From NCBI RefSeq assembly GCF_034359465.1, contig NZ_CP110820.1:543501-607500 (forward strand): 64,000 nucleotides of DNA, given 5' to 3'. Positions 1 to 11,922 of this stretch are shown here, in pieces; position 1 is the first letter of the stretch; each line of letters begins with the position of its first letter. The DNA comes from Candidatus Bandiella woodruffii. Its GTDB lineage: Bacteria > Pseudomonadota > Alphaproteobacteria > Rickettsiales > Midichloriaceae. The position numbers and the translations under genes were made by a program. The notes beneath the pieces were generated by a model. The model was not told where the DNA came from. It saw only the letters and a program-made list of their open reading frames with translations, and did no database searches.

Positions 1-956
1 CCCTTTTTTGCATCATCCAGAGCTTTTTGATTAAAATCTAAAGGCTTTCGATAATGGGCCGTCAGATAAAAGTATCTTAGCACATCACCGGAAACCCCCA
101 AGTCCAACAACTCCTTAACCGTTATAAAATTTTTAAGACTCTTGCTCATCTTATCACCGTTAACCGTAAGGAAGCCGTTGTGCACCCAATATTTGGCAAA
201 TTGGTTGGTTGATGATTCGCAAATACTTTGAGCTATCTCGTTCTCATGATGTGGGAATATTAAATCTGCCCCACCACCGTGTATATCAAACTTATCGCCG
301 AGTATATTCTTGCTCATGGCAGAACATTCAATGTGCCATCCCGGTCTTCCATGCCCCCATGGGCTGTCAAAATATACAGCTTCATTAATTTTCCTTGGCT
401 TCCATAAAACAAAATCCAAAGGGTCATACTTCAGTTCAGACACCTCAATCCTTGCACCAACTTCCATCTCCTCCAACCTTCTGTTGGATAACCTTCCGTA
501 CGCAGTAAAATTCCTTACAGCAAAATATACGTGCCCGTCGCTGACATATGCATGGCCTTTTGCAATCAACCTTTCAATCATCGCAATCATCTGCTGGATG
601 TTTTCTGTAGCTTTAGGCTCATGATCTGGCAAAAGGCAATTTAAGGCTCCAAGATCATCATGAAAATAATCTGTCATTCTTTTGGTTAGAACCCCAGCAT
701 CTTCACCACTTTGGCTACTGGCTGCAATAATTTTATCATCCACATCAGTTATGTTTCTAACATAAGTCACTTTTGGGTATATTGCTTTTAACAACCTATA
801 AAGTACGTCGAATACAACTGATGACCTGGCATTTCCAATATGCGCCCTATCGTATACGGTAGGACCACACACATACATTTTCACTTCGTTTTTATCAAAT
901 GGGACAAACTCCTCTTTCTGATTGGTGAGAGTATTGGTGAGATATATCTTTTGCAT
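1..956 (-). CDS. cysS: Cysteinyl-tRNA synthetase (3' part outside window)
   Basis: Charges tRNA-Cys with cysteine in the cytoplasm. The reading frame enters from the left edge, so only the N-terminal 318 or so residues are present. The start is ATG at 956-954 ([10 protein letters not shown]). Visible class I synthetase signatures are [17 protein letters not shown], whose HIGN is the HIGH box near the N-terminus, the zinc-ligand region [23 protein letters not shown], and the KMSKS loop ([11 protein letters not shown]) near position 140. The gene lies 36 bp downstream of lpdA on the same strand and probably shares its transcript. No frameshift is seen. Confidence 0.95.
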   Translation of the reverse strand, partial: MQKIYLTNTLTNQKEEFVPFDKNEVKMYVCGPTVYDRAHIGNARSSVVFDVLYRLLKAIYPKVTYVRNITDVDDKIIAASSQSGEDAGVLTKRMTDYFHDDLGALNCLLPDHEPKATENIQQMIAMIERLIAKGHAYVSDGHVYFAVRNFTAYGRLSNRRLEEMEVGARIEVSELKYDPLDFVLWKPRKINEAVYFDSPWGHGRPGWHIECSAMSKNILGDKFDIHGGGADLIFPHHENEIAQSICESSTNQFAKYWVHNGFLTVNGDKMSKSLKNFITVKELLDLGVSGDVLRYFYLTAHYRKPLDFNQKALDDAKK

Positions 957-992
957 TTTGTAGATTTCACTAAAGCTAATACTTTTTGGCGG

Positions 993-2399
993 TTAAAAAT
1001 GAATAGGCTTAAAGTAGGTCGCAAGTGCAGCTTCCTTAATCGCTTCATTCAAACTTGGATGTGGGTTGCAAATTCGGGCTATGTCTTCGGATGATGCCTT
1101 AAACTCCATTGCCAACACAATCTCTGCTATCAATTCTCCGGCTGAAGCCCCTATGATGTGTGCCCCCAATACTTCATCCGTATTGGCGCATGCTACAATC
1201 TTAACGAACCCATCTGTTTCATTAGAAGTCCGCGCTCTGCTGTTCGCAAGGAATGGGAACTTCCCAACTTTATATGGGACTTTATTTTGTTTGAGTTCAT
1301 CTTCTGTCTTACCGACAACCGCAATTTCAGGGTGTGTATATACAACTCCTGGCACTGTGTTGTAATTCACATGACCATGCTGGCCATTAATGATTTCTGC
1401 AACTGCAACTCCTTCATCAGAAGCCTTATGGGCAAGCATTGGTCCAGCAATCACATCTCCAATGGCATAAATCCCTGTAACATTGGTTGAAAATTTGTTG
1501 TTTACCGAAACTCTACCTCTCTCATCCAAATTTATACCAATATTTTCAAGCCCTAAGCCTTTAGTATTTGCTTTTCTGCCAATTGCAACCAAAACAACAT
1601 CAGCATCTATTTTCTCGACCACACCATTTTGCACAGCTTCTATTTCAATATTAACTTTTTTGCCGATTACTTCTGCTTTGATTACCTTAGATGAAACTCT
1701 AAAAGCCAACCCTTGTTTCTCGAAAAGTTTTTTTGCTTCTTTCCTGATATCATTATCAAAACCCGGCAAGATGTTGTCTGCAAATTCCACTATCTCAACC
1801 TTAGCCCCCAATCTAGACCATACAGAACCAAGCTCAAGACCTATAACACCAGCCCCTATTATAATCATTTTGTTGGGGACTGTTTTAAGTGACAGTGCTC
1901 CATCTGAAGTAATGATTTTTTCCTCATCCACCAAGATATTAGGTAACATGATTGGGGTTGAACCGGTTGCAATAATTATGCTCTCTGCTGAAATCGTCTT
2001 CTTTTCTCCGTTATTTAAATTAACTACAACTTCTTTGCCTATGGAATTAAAACTTGCAAAACCGTTATAATAGATGATTTTATTCTTTTTAAATAATCCG
2101 GCAATACCATTGCCCAACCCTTCCAGTGTGTCTTGCTTATTTTTCATCATCTTATCCAAGGAGAAGTTAAGCTCCTTAAACTCTATCCCATGCCTTATAA
2201 AATCATGCTTGGCTTGATGATATTGATGTGTTGAGTGAAGCAGAGATTTAGATGGAATACACCCAACATTTAAGCATGTTCCACCCAAAAACTTTTTATT
2301 GTCCACACATGCAACCTTTTTTCCAAGCTGTGCAGCTTTAATTGCAGCCACATAACCACCAGGACCACCACCTATCACTAGAACATCATATTTTTCCAT
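993..2399 (-). CDS. lpdA: Dihydrolipoamide dehydrogenase (E3)
   Basis: E3 flavoprotein that reoxidises dihydrolipoamide in 2-oxo acid dehydrogenase complexes with NAD+. An N-terminal FAD-binding GGGPGG is followed by the redox disulfide GGTCLNVGCIPSK (C42 and C47), a second Rossmann motif GAGVIGLELG, the FAD motif YAIGDV, and the C-terminal dimerisation domain with the catalytic His-Glu pair in PHPSLNEA. Length 468 residues is normal. I chose ATG at 2399 rather than GTG at 2405, because the GTG forms part of the AGAGGTG ribosome-binding site. It follows sucB by about 60 bp, so it is probably the E3 of the adjacent 2-oxoglutarate dehydrogenase. Confidence 0.96.
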   Translation of the reverse strand: MEKYDVLVIGGGPGGYVAAIKAAQLGKKVACVDNKKFLGGTCLNVGCIPSKSLLHSTHQYHQAKHDFIRHGIEFKELNFSLDKMMKNKQDTLEGLGNGIAGLFKKNKIIYYNGFASFNSIGKEVVVNLNNGEKKTISAESIIIATGSTPIMLPNILVDEEKIITSDGALSLKTVPNKMIIIGAGVIGLELGSVWSRLGAKVEIVEFADNILPGFDNDIRKEAKKLFEKQGLAFRVSSKVIKAEVIGKKVNIEIEAVQNGVVEKIDADVVLVAIGRKANTKGLGLENIGINLDERGRVSVNNKFSTNVTGIYAIGDVIAGPMLAHKASDEGVAVAEIINGQHGHVNYNTVPGVVYTHPEIAVVGKTEDELKQNKVPYKVGKFPFLANSRARTSNETDGFVKIVACANTDEVLGAHIIGASAGELIAEIVLAMEFKASSEDIARICNPHPSLNEAIKEAALATYFKPIHF

Positions 2400-2462
2400 T
2401 TTCACCTCTAATTAAAATGCTTTTTTAGGGAGCATCACACTTTATTAACAACCATATGTTTA

Positions 2463-3626
2463 TTACAAACCAAACAAAATTTTCTCTGGCACTTCAACCA
2501 GCTCTTTTATCCTTTTTAGGAAGGTCACCGCTTCGCTACCATCTATAATCCTATGATCGTAAGAAAGCGCAATATACATCATTGGCCTAATTACAACCTC
2601 ATTATTTAACGCAACAGGTCTTGGGACAATATTATGCATTCCCAATATCCCAGATTGTGGAGGGTTGATGATGGGGGTGGAAAGTAAAGAACCATAAATA
2701 CCACCATTTGTAATGCTAAATGTCCCACCTTGCATATCATTCATTGAAAGCTTTCCTTCCCTTGCTTTTTTACCAAGGCTTGTAATTTCTTTTTCAATAT
2801 CAGCATGGCTCATCTTGTCAGCATCCCTAATCACCGGCACAACCAAACCTTGTTCTGTCCCAACTGCGACTCCTATGTTGTAGTAATTCTTATATACAAT
2901 ATAGTCTCCATCAATTTGAGCATTGATATTAGGAATTTCTTTAAGAGCTGTAACTGCAGCTTTTACAAAAAAAGACATGAATCCAAGCTTCACACCATGT
3001 TTTTCCTTAAAAGCATCTTGGTATACTGTTCTGCAGTTAATTGCAGCTAACATATCAACATCGTTAAATGTAGACAGGATTGCAGCTGTGTTTTGAGAGT
3101 CCTTCAATCTCTTTGCGATTGTTTGGCGCAGTCTTGTCATCTTTATCCTCTCCTCCAACTGCACAGCTTGCGAAACAGTTGCAGGCACTGCGATTGCTGC
3201 TAAAACATCACCTTTTGTCACTCTTCCATCCTTCCCTGAAGTTGTAGGTACTTGCGTTATATTATTTTCAGATGCAATCTTTCGAGCTGCAGGAGAAAAA
3301 ACCTGCTCATTTACATTAGTAGAGGCAGCCTGCTGCACATTTTGTTTTATATTTTCTTGTGCAGACTGGGCAGATGCGACAACTGCCGCTCCTTTTTCCA
3401 TAAAACCCAGTATATCACCTATAGCAATAACATCACCCTCATGCGCTTTAATGTCGGTGATTATGCCAGACGCCGGCGCATTAACTTCAAGCGTAATTTT
3501 GTCTGTCTCAAGCTCTATTAAGAGCTCATCGACATTAACTTGCTCACCAACCTTTTTATGCCATTTGGCAATTGTTGCCTCAGTAACCGATTCGCCCAAC
3601 GATGGTACTGTGATATTTATTGTCAT
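2463..3626 (-). CDS. sucB: Dihydrolipoyl succinyltransferase, E2 of 2-oxoglutarate dehydrogenase
   Basis: E2 core of the 2-oxoglutarate dehydrogenase complex, which moves succinyl from E1-bound thiamine to CoA. Domains in order: one lipoyl domain with the lipoylated lysine in ETDKITLEV (K43), an Ala/Gln-rich linker at about 80-105, a peripheral subunit-binding domain ([14 protein letters not shown], about 108-145), and the acyltransferase domain ending in the active-site YDHRIIDG (H358, D362). At 387 residues it is the usual size. It starts 14 bp after sucA on the same strand, the standard alphaproteobacterial order. Confidence 0.96.
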   Translation of the reverse strand: MTINITVPSLGESVTEATIAKWHKKVGEQVNVDELLIELETDKITLEVNAPASGIITDIKAHEGDVIAIGDILGFMEKGAAVVASAQSAQENIKQNVQQAASTNVNEQVFSPAARKIASENNITQVPTTSGKDGRVTKGDVLAAIAVPATVSQAVQLEERIKMTRLRQTIAKRLKDSQNTAAILSTFNDVDMLAAINCRTVYQDAFKEKHGVKLGFMSFFVKAAVTALKEIPNINAQIDGDYIVYKNYYNIGVAVGTEQGLVVPVIRDADKMSHADIEKEITSLGKKAREGKLSMNDMQGGTFSITNGGIYGSLLSTPIINPPQSGILGMHNIVPRPVALNNEVVIRPMMYIALSYDHRIIDGSEAVTFLKRIKELVEVPEKILFGL

Positions 3627-3640
3627 AATGCTTGCTCCTA

Positions 3641-6439
3641 TTATTCAAATGCTTTGTTTAAAAATGTGTTCAATTCCTTAAGGTGGAGTTTTCCATACCC
3701 AGCTGAGGGCGATGCAGACTCATCCCTTCCAACATACTCAATCCTCACCGTTTCATCAAATCTCAACTTTATGTAGCTCCATGCTCCCATATTTTTGTGC
3801 TCTTCCTGGCACCAAATGATTTGCTTTGCCCCTTTATATTTCTTTAACTGTACAGTTATCTCCTCTTGGGGGTATGGATACAGCTGTTCAAGCCTTACCA
3901 ATGCGATATCTTTTCTTTGACGCTTTTCTCTTTCCTCAAATAAGTCATAATATACTTTCCCACTACAGAATATCACTTTCTTCACACTGCTGACTTGGAG
4001 ATCGTCGCTTAACACAGCATTAAAACAGCTATTCTTTGCAAAATCCTCCAACTTAGATACGGCCAACTTATGCCTCAATAAAGATTTAGGTGTCATGATA
4101 ACTAATGGACTCCGATAATTCCTGTGCATGTGCCTTCTTAATAGGTGAAAAATGGAAGCTGGTGTTGTGCAATTTGCAACCGTCATATTATCATTGGCAC
4201 ACAGCTGAAGATATCTCTCAAGCCTTGCGGAACTGTGTTCTGGCCCGTCGCCTGCATATCCGTGCGGCAATAACAAAACAAGCCCGTTCATCCGCAACCA
4301 TTTATCCTTCCCCGATGCTACATATTGATCTATCATCATTTGGGCACTGTTTGCAAAATCCCCATACTGTGCTTCCCAAATCACTAAGGTATTGGGACTA
4401 GAATAACTGTAACCATATTCAAACCCCATCACAGCCAACTCAGAAAGAATGCTGTTGTGTATTTCAAAGTTTGCACTTCCCCCAAGGTTTTGAAGTGGTG
4501 CATACTTGGATTCGTTCTCTTGATCAACCACTACAGCATGACGATGCGAGAAAGTGCCTCTTTCAACATCTTCACCTGTAATCCTAACATTATACCCATC
4601 TTGCAGCAGAGTAGCATAGGCTAAAGTCTCTCCCATGCCCCAGTCTATCCCATCTTCTTTGTCTAGCATTTCCTTTCTATTTTTCAAGACACGTTCCACT
4701 TTAGGATTTGCTTTGAAGTTGTTAGGAACAGAGCTCAATACTGTTGCCAAGCTCTTTAATTGCATTTTGTCAACAGCTGTCACCACTTTGCTATTCTTAT
4801 CAGTCAGAAATTCGTCAAATCCACTCCACACACCTTGTAACCAATCAGCTTTTTCTGCTTTATAGGTGTCGGAAAACTCAAACTCTTTATCTAAAAACTC
4901 CTTGAATTTGCCCTTTATCTGGTTTATTTCTTCTTTCGTAATTTCTCCCAAACTCAGTAATCTTTCTGAATAAATTTCTGAGGGAGATTTATGTTGGTGA
5001 ATAATGCTATACATTTTGGGCTGAGTGAACATCGGTTCATCACTTTCATTATGCCCATATTTACGGTAACCAACAACATCTATGAAAACATCTTTTTTAA
5101 ATTTCAACCTATACTCGGCAGCAATTTCACTCACATATGCCACAGCCTCAGGATCATCACCACTGACATGAAAGATTGGTGCTGCAATCATCTTAGCTAT
5201 GTCTGTACAATATCTTGATGATCTTCCATCATCAGATGTGGTTGTGAAACCTATTTGGTTGTTGGTAACGATATGCACCGCACCCCCGGTGTTATAAGCC
5301 TTAACATTACTAATGGCTAATGATTCCATAACAGAACCTTGCCCAGAAAACGCCGCATCACCATGCAAAAGCACACCCATCACCCGTTTTTTATCCACGT
5401 CTTTTATACTATCTTGCTTAGCTCTTACTCTGCCTGATACAACCGGGTTAACCAATTCCAGATGCGATGGATTTGGGGTAAGCGTAAGATGAATTTTTTT
5501 ATCTTCAATTTCCACATCAACCGAAGCACTCAAATGATACTTTACATCGCCTGGTAAATTTAGGCTATCAGGAATGAATATGCCCCCTTTAAATTCAGAG
5601 AAAAGTGCCCTATAAGGCTTTTTCATAATTTTTGCAAGAACGCTTAGTCTTCCTCTATGCGCCATCCCAAAGACGGCTTCTACAACGTTATTCTTCGCTG
5701 ATGTCTTAATAACCTCCTCAATCGCGATGATATTGCTCTCAGCTCCCTCAATCGAAAATCTTTTTGCTCCAGGAAACTTGGTATGCAGGTATCCTTCAAA
5801 CATCTCGACCTCAATCAGGCTGCTTAATATTTTTACCTTTTTGGATTTGTCAAAATTTATTATACCTGCAGCATTTTCAATTTTGCTTCTCAGCCATTCC
5901 CTTTCCTCTAAATTCTCCATATGGATAAATTCCACACCAAACCTGCCACTGTAAGTTCTTAAAAGAGTTTTGTATAGTTCATTTATTTTCATCTCGTTAC
6001 ATCCAAACGCACCATCAATGTATGCAATTTGTTCTAAATCCTCTTTTTTAATGCCATATTTGGTATGTTCTAATTCCAATGGAAGCTTACTCTCTCTTAC
6101 CTCCAGTGGATCTATCTTTGCAGCCATATGTCCATATGCCCTAAACGCTTCTATAAGCTTTGCAACCTTAAACGACAGGTTGGCATCTGATGACGTTGGT
6201 ATTGGTGGAAATTTTTCCTTCTGTGTCGAAACCGTTTTTTCTTTATAACCAACAATTTTTTCCTTTCTCTTCAGCCAACTCGGCCCTATAAAATATTGGG
6301 TAAAATCTCCATTATCCTCCCCTACTTGGGAAAAATACTGCCTCCAACTTTCATCTACTGATTGTGGATCATGCAGATATTTGTTGTAAAGCTCTTCTAT
6401 AAATATTACATTTTGCGAAAATAAAAGAGGATCAAACAT
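3641..6439 (-). CDS. sucA: 2-oxoglutarate dehydrogenase E1
   Basis: Thiamine-dependent decarboxylase of the TCA cycle. The 932-residue frame is full length. It begins with the E1o N-terminal segment ([20 protein letters not shown]) that docks to E2. It contains [14 protein letters not shown], the [16 protein letters not shown] segment, the cofactor region around [24 protein letters not shown], and the C-terminal pyrimidine-binding region with [20 protein letters not shown] and [11 protein letters not shown]. It is the first gene of the sucA-sucB-lpdA-cysS run. The 305 bp upstream to the next element probably carries its promoter, although I could not fix -35/-10 boxes. Confidence 0.97.
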   Translation of the reverse strand: MFDPLLFSQNVIFIEELYNKYLHDPQSVDESWRQYFSQVGEDNGDFTQYFIGPSWLKRKEKIVGYKEKTVSTQKEKFPPIPTSSDANLSFKVAKLIEAFRAYGHMAAKIDPLEVRESKLPLELEHTKYGIKKEDLEQIAYIDGAFGCNEMKINELYKTLLRTYSGRFGVEFIHMENLEEREWLRSKIENAAGIINFDKSKKVKILSSLIEVEMFEGYLHTKFPGAKRFSIEGAESNIIAIEEVIKTSAKNNVVEAVFGMAHRGRLSVLAKIMKKPYRALFSEFKGGIFIPDSLNLPGDVKYHLSASVDVEIEDKKIHLTLTPNPSHLELVNPVVSGRVRAKQDSIKDVDKKRVMGVLLHGDAAFSGQGSVMESLAISNVKAYNTGGAVHIVTNNQIGFTTTSDDGRSSRYCTDIAKMIAAPIFHVSGDDPEAVAYVSEIAAEYRLKFKKDVFIDVVGYRKYGHNESDEPMFTQPKMYSIIHQHKSPSEIYSERLLSLGEITKEEINQIKGKFKEFLDKEFEFSDTYKAEKADWLQGVWSGFDEFLTDKNSKVVTAVDKMQLKSLATVLSSVPNNFKANPKVERVLKNRKEMLDKEDGIDWGMGETLAYATLLQDGYNVRITGEDVERGTFSHRHAVVVDQENESKYAPLQNLGGSANFEIHNSILSELAVMGFEYGYSYSSPNTLVIWEAQYGDFANSAQMMIDQYVASGKDKWLRMNGLVLLLPHGYAGDGPEHSSARLERYLQLCANDNMTVANCTTPASIFHLLRRHMHRNYRSPLVIMTPKSLLRHKLAVSKLEDFAKNSCFNAVLSDDLQVSSVKKVIFCSGKVYYDLFEEREKRQRKDIALVRLEQLYPYPQEEITVQLKKYKGAKQIIWCQEEHKNMGAWSYIKLRFDETVRIEYVGRDESASPSAGYGKLHLKELNTFLNKAFE

Positions 6440-6744
6440 TTTATTGTACTAACTTCGACAAGTTTTACTTACTATTACCCCTTTAACCCAAAAAAATCAA
6501 GGCCCACTGTAAACTTATGAAGACTCAGAAAAATTTAAAAACCTTACTTCAGTTTTAGCAAGCTATTGGAAACTATAACTGATGGAATAAAAACATCGGC
6601 GGGCTATCCTTGAATACAATGATATAGATAAAATTGTTAGGAAGAAAATATGAGAAGAGATGTACTCAAAAACAGCCCATAACACTAAACGGTAGTATAT
6701 AGAACCAGGGCATGTAAGTCAACTCATAATGTTACAAATAAAAC
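6440..6744. other. Intergenic region upstream of sucA
   Basis: About 305 bp between the sucA start and the IS1 element. I see no convincing open frame, RNA gene or repeat in it. Its last 8 bases (6737-6744, AATAAAAC) are one copy of the IS1 target duplication. It presumably contains the sucA promoter reading leftwards. Confidence 0.5.
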
Positions 6745-7548
6745 GGGAGTGTTTTAAAAAGGATAGGAAAGAAGAAAAGAATGTGATATAAGGAGAGGGA
6801 AGGAAAAAAAGAAAGGGAAAAATGGAGAAAATAGAATGTAAATATTGCAAAGGGAAAGAGGTATCAAAAAATGGATATGCAAGGAAAAAGCAGAGATACA
6901 AATGTAAGAGTTGTAATAAAAACTTTACAGAAGGAGATGGTAGGAAGAATTGGAAATATGGTAATAAAGAGAGGAGCATGGTGATAAAGATGTATCTAAA
7001 TAACTGCGGAATTAGGAGGATAGCTCACATATTAAATATCCCGTTAAGTACAGTATTTTATTGGATCAAACAAGCAGGGAAAGTAGTAGATGAGATGGTG
7101 ACGAATCAAAAGATAGAGGGAGATAAGAAGCGTATAGAGATATTAGAGATGGATGAGCTATATACATACGTCAAAAAAAAGAGAATAAAACAAGAATATG
7201 GACTGCTGTCGATAGGGACAGATTCAAAACTGTTGCGTTTAAAGTAGGTTCAGGTGATAAAGAAAATTACGTAGATTTAGCTCGTGAGCTAGGAGAAAAA
7301 TACCAAATTCGTTATATGTGTACAGATGGGTATGAGGTCTATTGTCATTATAAAATTGCTCAAATACATCTGCAGACAAAGTCTGAAACTTGTTTGGTTG
7401 AGAGCTTCAATTCCTCCTTAAGGGATATGCTTGCTAGATTAAATCGCAAGACTAAACGCTTTAGCAAGTGTTCTGAAATGCTAAGATTATCCCTTGTTTT
7501 ATTTTTTAACAAAGCTTTAGCTCTTTCTATCTATTTATGAACACTCCC
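6745..7548 (+). mobile_element. Intact IS1-family element with 8-bp target duplication
   Basis: The 804-bp element is bounded by short inverted ends, GGGAGTGTT on the left and its complement AACACTCCC on the right. AATAAAAC is directly repeated at 6737-6744 and 7549-7556, a perfect 8-bp target duplication as expected for IS1. It holds one transposase in two overlapping frames. It is the only copy of this sequence in the window and differs clearly from the type A IS1-like elements. Perfect duplication plus intact coding signals suggests a recent insertion. Confidence 0.9.
6822..7540 (+). CDS. IS1-family transposase InsAB, expressed by -1 frameshift
   Basis: DDE transposase of the IS1 element. 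Frame 1 (6822-7247) has the InsA zinc finger (CKYCKG, later CKSCNK), a helix-turn-helix region and the first catalytic Asp in EMDELYTYVKKK. Frame 2 continues to 7540 with WTAVDRDRFKTVAF, the second Asp in CTDGYEVY and the Glu in CLVESFNSSLRDM. A slippery A AAA AAG lies in the correct phase within the A8 run near 7172-7179. A -1 shift there joins the frames with no stop between, giving about 239 residues. I read this as programmed frameshifting, not decay. Confidence 0.85.
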
Positions 7549-7707
7549 AATAAAACAAAATTTTTATTATTTTTGAATAATTAAACTGATTTTGACGGCC
7601 AAAAATTCAAAATAATTCCACCCATAATAAATAAAGATTTGGAAAATAAATTATCGTAGCATCCACCACTTAATCTAACTCATTATCAAAAGTATCACAA
7701 CTTATCG

Positions 7708-9690
7708 TCACGAGATAATTAATAAGTCCTCTTTCAGTCTGTTTAACTTATCACGTAATTTCGCTGCCTTCTCAAACTCCAGATTCTTAGCTGCTTCTAG
7801 CATCTCATGTTCAATTTTTGATATGTTGTTCTCCACCCCCTCCACGCTTAACTCCTCCTTATCATATATCATATTTTCAGATGCATCACTTGCTGCTAAA
7901 CTTAGGGAGTTCATCAATTGCTTTTTGATTGTGGTTGGAGTGATTCCATGCTCTTTGTTATACTGCTCTTGAATTTTTCTTCTCCTGGCCGTTTCCAAAA
8001 GGGCTTTCTTAATTGAATCAGTTTGTTTATCTGCGTATAAAATCACCCTGCCGTCACTATTCCTTGCTGCGCGACCAATTGTTTGGATCAGAGAAGTTTC
8101 TGAACGTAAAAATCCCTCTTTATCAGCATCTAAAATGGCAACTAAAGAGCACTCTGGTATATCAAGTCCTTCTCTTAAAAGATTTACTCCAACTAAGACA
8201 TCGTATTTCCCCTTTCTCAGCTCTTGAATTATCTCTACTCTCTCTAAAGTTTTTATATCTGAGTGCATATATACAGCTTTAACTCCCACCTCATTCAAGT
8301 AGTCTGTTAAATCCTCTGCCATCCTTTTGGTAAGAGTTGTAACCAGTACTCTTTGACTGTTTTTAGTTGTAACTTTACATTCTCCTATCAAATCATCCAC
8401 CTGCGTTTCGCACTTTCTGATCTCGCATATGGGATCTAGCAGTCCTGTTGGCCTTATAATTTGCTCCACAAACTCACCATTTGTATAGGCAAGCTCTCTG
8501 ATACTTGGCGTCGCAGAAACAAAAATAGTTTTAGGGCGCATCAAATCCCATTCCTCATATCTTAATGGTCTGTTATCAAGCGCAGATGGCAAGCGGAATC
8601 CATGTTCAACAAGTGTTGTTTTACGAGCTCTATCTCCATTATACATCCCCCCTATTTGCGATACCGTTACGTGGCTTTCGTCAATGAAGAGCAAGGCATC
8701 TTTAGGAATATACTCAAATAATGTAGGTGGTGGTTCCCCCTTGTTTTTACCCGAGAGGTACCTGGAATAATTCTCAATTCCTTTGCATGATCCTGTTTCC
8801 ATAATCATCTCCAAATCGAAGTTTGTTCGTTGCGTAATTCTATGGCATTCCACAATTTTTCCCTCAGAATTGAGCTCCTTTATTGTTTCATTTAATTCAT
8901 CTTTAATGAGCTTAATTGCTTGTTCTAGAGTTGGCCTTGGCGTTATATAATGACTGTTTGCAAATATTGTGATCTCTTTAAGACTCTTTGTTTTTTCTCC
9001 AGTTAAATAATCGAATTCATATATTTTCTCTACTTCATCACCAAAAAATGTCACCCTCCAAGCTGTATCTTGATAATGTGAGGGGAATATGTCTATACTT
9101 TCCCCTCTAACTCTAAAACCACCACGCACAAAATCTAAGTCCATCCTTTTGTATTGGAGTTCGACCAATTTTTGCATTATTTCCTTACGTTTATATTCTT
9201 GCCCCTTTTGCAGTTTAAAAGACATCTGTAAATAGAGCTCTGGTGCTCCAAGCCCGTATATACAAGAAACCGACGCCACAACAATCACATCTTTACGTTC
9301 AAGCAGTGCCCTTGTTGCTGAGTGGCGAAGCAAGTCTATTTGTTCATTAATTTGAGCATCTTTTTCAATATAAGTGCCTGTTTGCGCTATATATGCTTCA
9401 GGCTGGTAATAATCATAATACGAAACAAAATATTCGACTGCATTATCTGGAAAATACCCCTTCATTTCCTCATAAAGCTGTGCCGCTAAAGTTTTGTTAT
9501 GAGCCATAATCAGTGCAGGCTTTTGGCATTGTTGTATGACATTTGCCATTGCAAAAGTTTTTCCAGACCCAGTTACCCCTAATAAAACTTGATTTTGCCT
9601 ATTGTCGTTAATCCCCGATACTAAACTTTCAACAGCCCGAGCTTGGTCACCACTTAAGCTGTAGTTACTTTTTAATAAGAATTTTGTCAT
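7708..9690 (-). CDS. uvrB: Excinuclease ABC subunit B
   Basis: Damage-verifying helicase-like subunit of nucleotide excision repair; it takes DNA from UvrA and recruits UvrC. Walker A GVTGSGKT lies at residues 38-45. The beta-hairpin region [21 protein letters not shown] follows, then the DESH Walker B ([25 protein letters not shown]), helicase motifs ending [11 protein letters not shown], and a C-terminal UVR domain ([21 protein letters not shown]). At 660 residues it is complete. An in-frame TTG lies one codon upstream of the chosen ATG at 9690. The gene stands alone, with folK divergent. Confidence 0.97.
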   Translation of the reverse strand: MTKFLLKSNYSLSGDQARAVESLVSGINDNRQNQVLLGVTGSGKTFAMANVIQQCQKPALIMAHNKTLAAQLYEEMKGYFPDNAVEYFVSYYDYYQPEAYIAQTGTYIEKDAQINEQIDLLRHSATRALLERKDVIVVASVSCIYGLGAPELYLQMSFKLQKGQEYKRKEIMQKLVELQYKRMDLDFVRGGFRVRGESIDIFPSHYQDTAWRVTFFGDEVEKIYEFDYLTGEKTKSLKEITIFANSHYITPRPTLEQAIKLIKDELNETIKELNSEGKIVECHRITQRTNFDLEMIMETGSCKGIENYSRYLSGKNKGEPPPTLFEYIPKDALLFIDESHVTVSQIGGMYNGDRARKTTLVEHGFRLPSALDNRPLRYEEWDLMRPKTIFVSATPSIRELAYTNGEFVEQIIRPTGLLDPICEIRKCETQVDDLIGECKVTTKNSQRVLVTTLTKRMAEDLTDYLNEVGVKAVYMHSDIKTLERVEIIQELRKGKYDVLVGVNLLREGLDIPECSLVAILDADKEGFLRSETSLIQTIGRAARNSDGRVILYADKQTDSIKKALLETARRRKIQEQYNKEHGITPTTIKKQLMNSLSLAASDASENMIYDKEELSVEGVENNISKIEHEMLEAAKNLEFEKAAKLRDKLNRLKEDLLIIS

Positions 9691-9762
9691 CAAAATTGTT
9701 GTTATTCAAAAACCTTTGTTTATACATTGAGAATAGTACACTAATTTAGCAACAAGTTGTAT

Positions 9763-10251
9763 ATGTATTATGTTATAGGAATTGGTAGTAATTTAGGCGA
9801 TAAAGCTCTTAATATAAACAATGCAATTAAGTTGCTTGCCCAAGTGTCTGAGGTTGTAAAAGTATCAAGTGTATACAAATCCAAAGCATTACTAAAGCCA
9901 AACTCTCCTGTCAGTTGGAACAAAGGCTTTTTGAATCTGGCAGTTCTACTAAACTACCCTCATGCGCCCATTACTTTATTTAAAGTTTTACAAACAATTG
10001 AGCAGCTAATGGGGAGGAAGAAACACCCAAGACCATGGGCTCCAAGAATAATTGACCTGGACATTTTAATTGCAGACAACCTTATCATTCAAGAAGAAAC
10101 ATTGCAGATACCTCATAAAGAGCTGTTAAACAGAGATTTTGCACTTATTCCAGCTGCTGAAGTTGCTCCAGATTTTATCCATCCTTTTGCACATAAAAGC
10201 TTGAGAGAACTTAGCTTGATACTAAAACCTGCACCTAAAAATCCAAAGTGA
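9763..10251 (+). CDS. folK: 2-amino-4-hydroxy-6-hydroxymethyldihydropteridine pyrophosphokinase
   Basis: Transfers pyrophosphate from ATP to hydroxymethyl-dihydropterin in folate synthesis. The family signatures are IGIGSNLGD at the N-terminus, the internal SSVYKSKAL, and the ATP/Mg-binding RPWAPRIIDLDILIADN near residue 95, followed by PHKELLNRDFALIPAAEVAPDF. The frame could also start at TTG 9757; I chose ATG 9763. It is not next to other folate genes here, since folD lies about 26 kb away. The divergent uvrB-folK spacer is only 72 bp. Confidence 0.93.
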   Translation: MYYVIGIGSNLGDKALNINNAIKLLAQVSEVVKVSSVYKSKALLKPNSPVSWNKGFLNLAVLLNYPHAPITLFKVLQTIEQLMGRKKHPRPWAPRIIDLDILIADNLIIQEETLQIPHKELLNRDFALIPAAEVAPDFIHPFAHKSLRELSLILKPAPKNPK

Positions 10252-11922
10252 TGCTAAGTTTTAGAGTCATAGAATTCTCTTGAAGATGGCAGATGTTTTG
10301 AGTATAAGAATAGATAGCTCAAAGGTTCTCTGGCAATTATTTAATGGAAGTCTTTATTACCTTATGTTCTGTTCTGCGTTCTTCATATAACAGGCCTGAA
10401 TCAATTTGTTTGGGATACTAAAATGTTTAAAAATCACTTGCTTGGTATTTTTAGCCAGATAGCTACTTACTGCTTAACATCCGAGGCCAGGCTTTTTCAA
10501 CTTGGCGTCATTAATATTGATAACTTCGCAATAATTGAACAACATTTTGATAGCCAATCAACGCAATATATAGGAGAAAAAATTAGGAAGAGTCTCAGAA
10601 AAAGTACCAGAGATCAATTTTTTCTTCAAAAGCTTGATTATAACTCCTATGTGTTAGCTGTACCGTATGAAAATCACAAGTATGTGGTTAGGTTGATTGA
10701 GAAATTGATAGAGGACGTCAACTTAGGTAACGATGAATTTTGCAGTAACAGTTTATTCTTTCTTGTTAAAATAGGTTTAGCGCAGTATAGTCGCGATGGT
10801 ATTATGGAAGAATCTTTTAACTGTGCACAAATAGCACTCTTTGAGTGCAGGCATGAAAAAAATAACAACTATAGTTTCTATGACTTATCCTTAGCTAGGA
10901 TACAAAAACAAATAAATTATACCGACTTATTAGGTGTTTTTATGGGAGCGTTGAAAGATAAAATAAGGATAAATGTGATGGTTTGATTTAAGGAAGTTTG
11001 GACCATGGTCTAAAAAAATTAACAAAAAACTGGTTTCCCCAAGAATTCAAAAGATTTCTTTGAGGTGGGATATGGTAATTTTTAGCTTTTTATTGATTCT
11101 GCGAAGCGTGATTTTATGAGCTTAGGCAGTAAGAACCGTTAAACGTTTTAAATTAAAGCAGATAGCATTCATAAATTCAGCAAACTGATTTTTGGCAATT
11201 CCTATGTATCGCAATCGTTTATTATCTTGAGAAAACACCCTCTCAAACGGAGCCCTTATGGAAGTATAGTATCGATCAAGGTCAAAATTCTTTTGCTTCA
11301 TATTGTTTTTCTTGATGGCGCAAAAATGAATACCTCTGCTTTTAGCTGCATTCTTTGCTGGTGCAACACAATACCCTTTGTCAGCATAAACTGCTCCACT
11401 ATTTGGTAAAACATGCGCAACTCCCTTTGCATCGGTAACATTAGCAGGCGTTATAGCAACCTTGTTGATCATTCCGGATTGAATATCTACGCTTACATGT
11501 TTTTCTTATAGCCATACCAAAATTTACTACCACCCTTGCACCCTATTTTGGCTTGTTTATCATGTGCGACTTTAGGCAAGACTTCGTTGTTAAGTTTTTC
11601 ATATTTTTTGTTTTCTGGCTTCATCCCGCTCTTCCCATAAATTAGCTTTGGAGATCAAGTGACTTGCATCAACAAAAGTAAATACCTCGCTCATATATCC
11701 TTGAGATTTTAGTTGATCTCTAAAAATGGCAAAGATTTTTGATAACAAATTTGTTCCTATCTTTGAGCGGATTCTACTAAAAACGCTATAATCAGGTGTG
11801 GCTTCGGTTAAATCAAAATCACAAAACCACTTGGCTGCAACACTGTCACTCAAATATCTTTCTAGTTCACGATCTGACAAATCTTCCATAAACTGTAACA
11901 ACAAGCATTTAAATAAACGTAA

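Noticed and set aside
10252..10422. 34-codon frame MADVLSIRIDSSKVLW before the GGDEF/EAL gene
   Set aside because: Too short, no family, and separated from the next gene by stops. It could be leader sequence.
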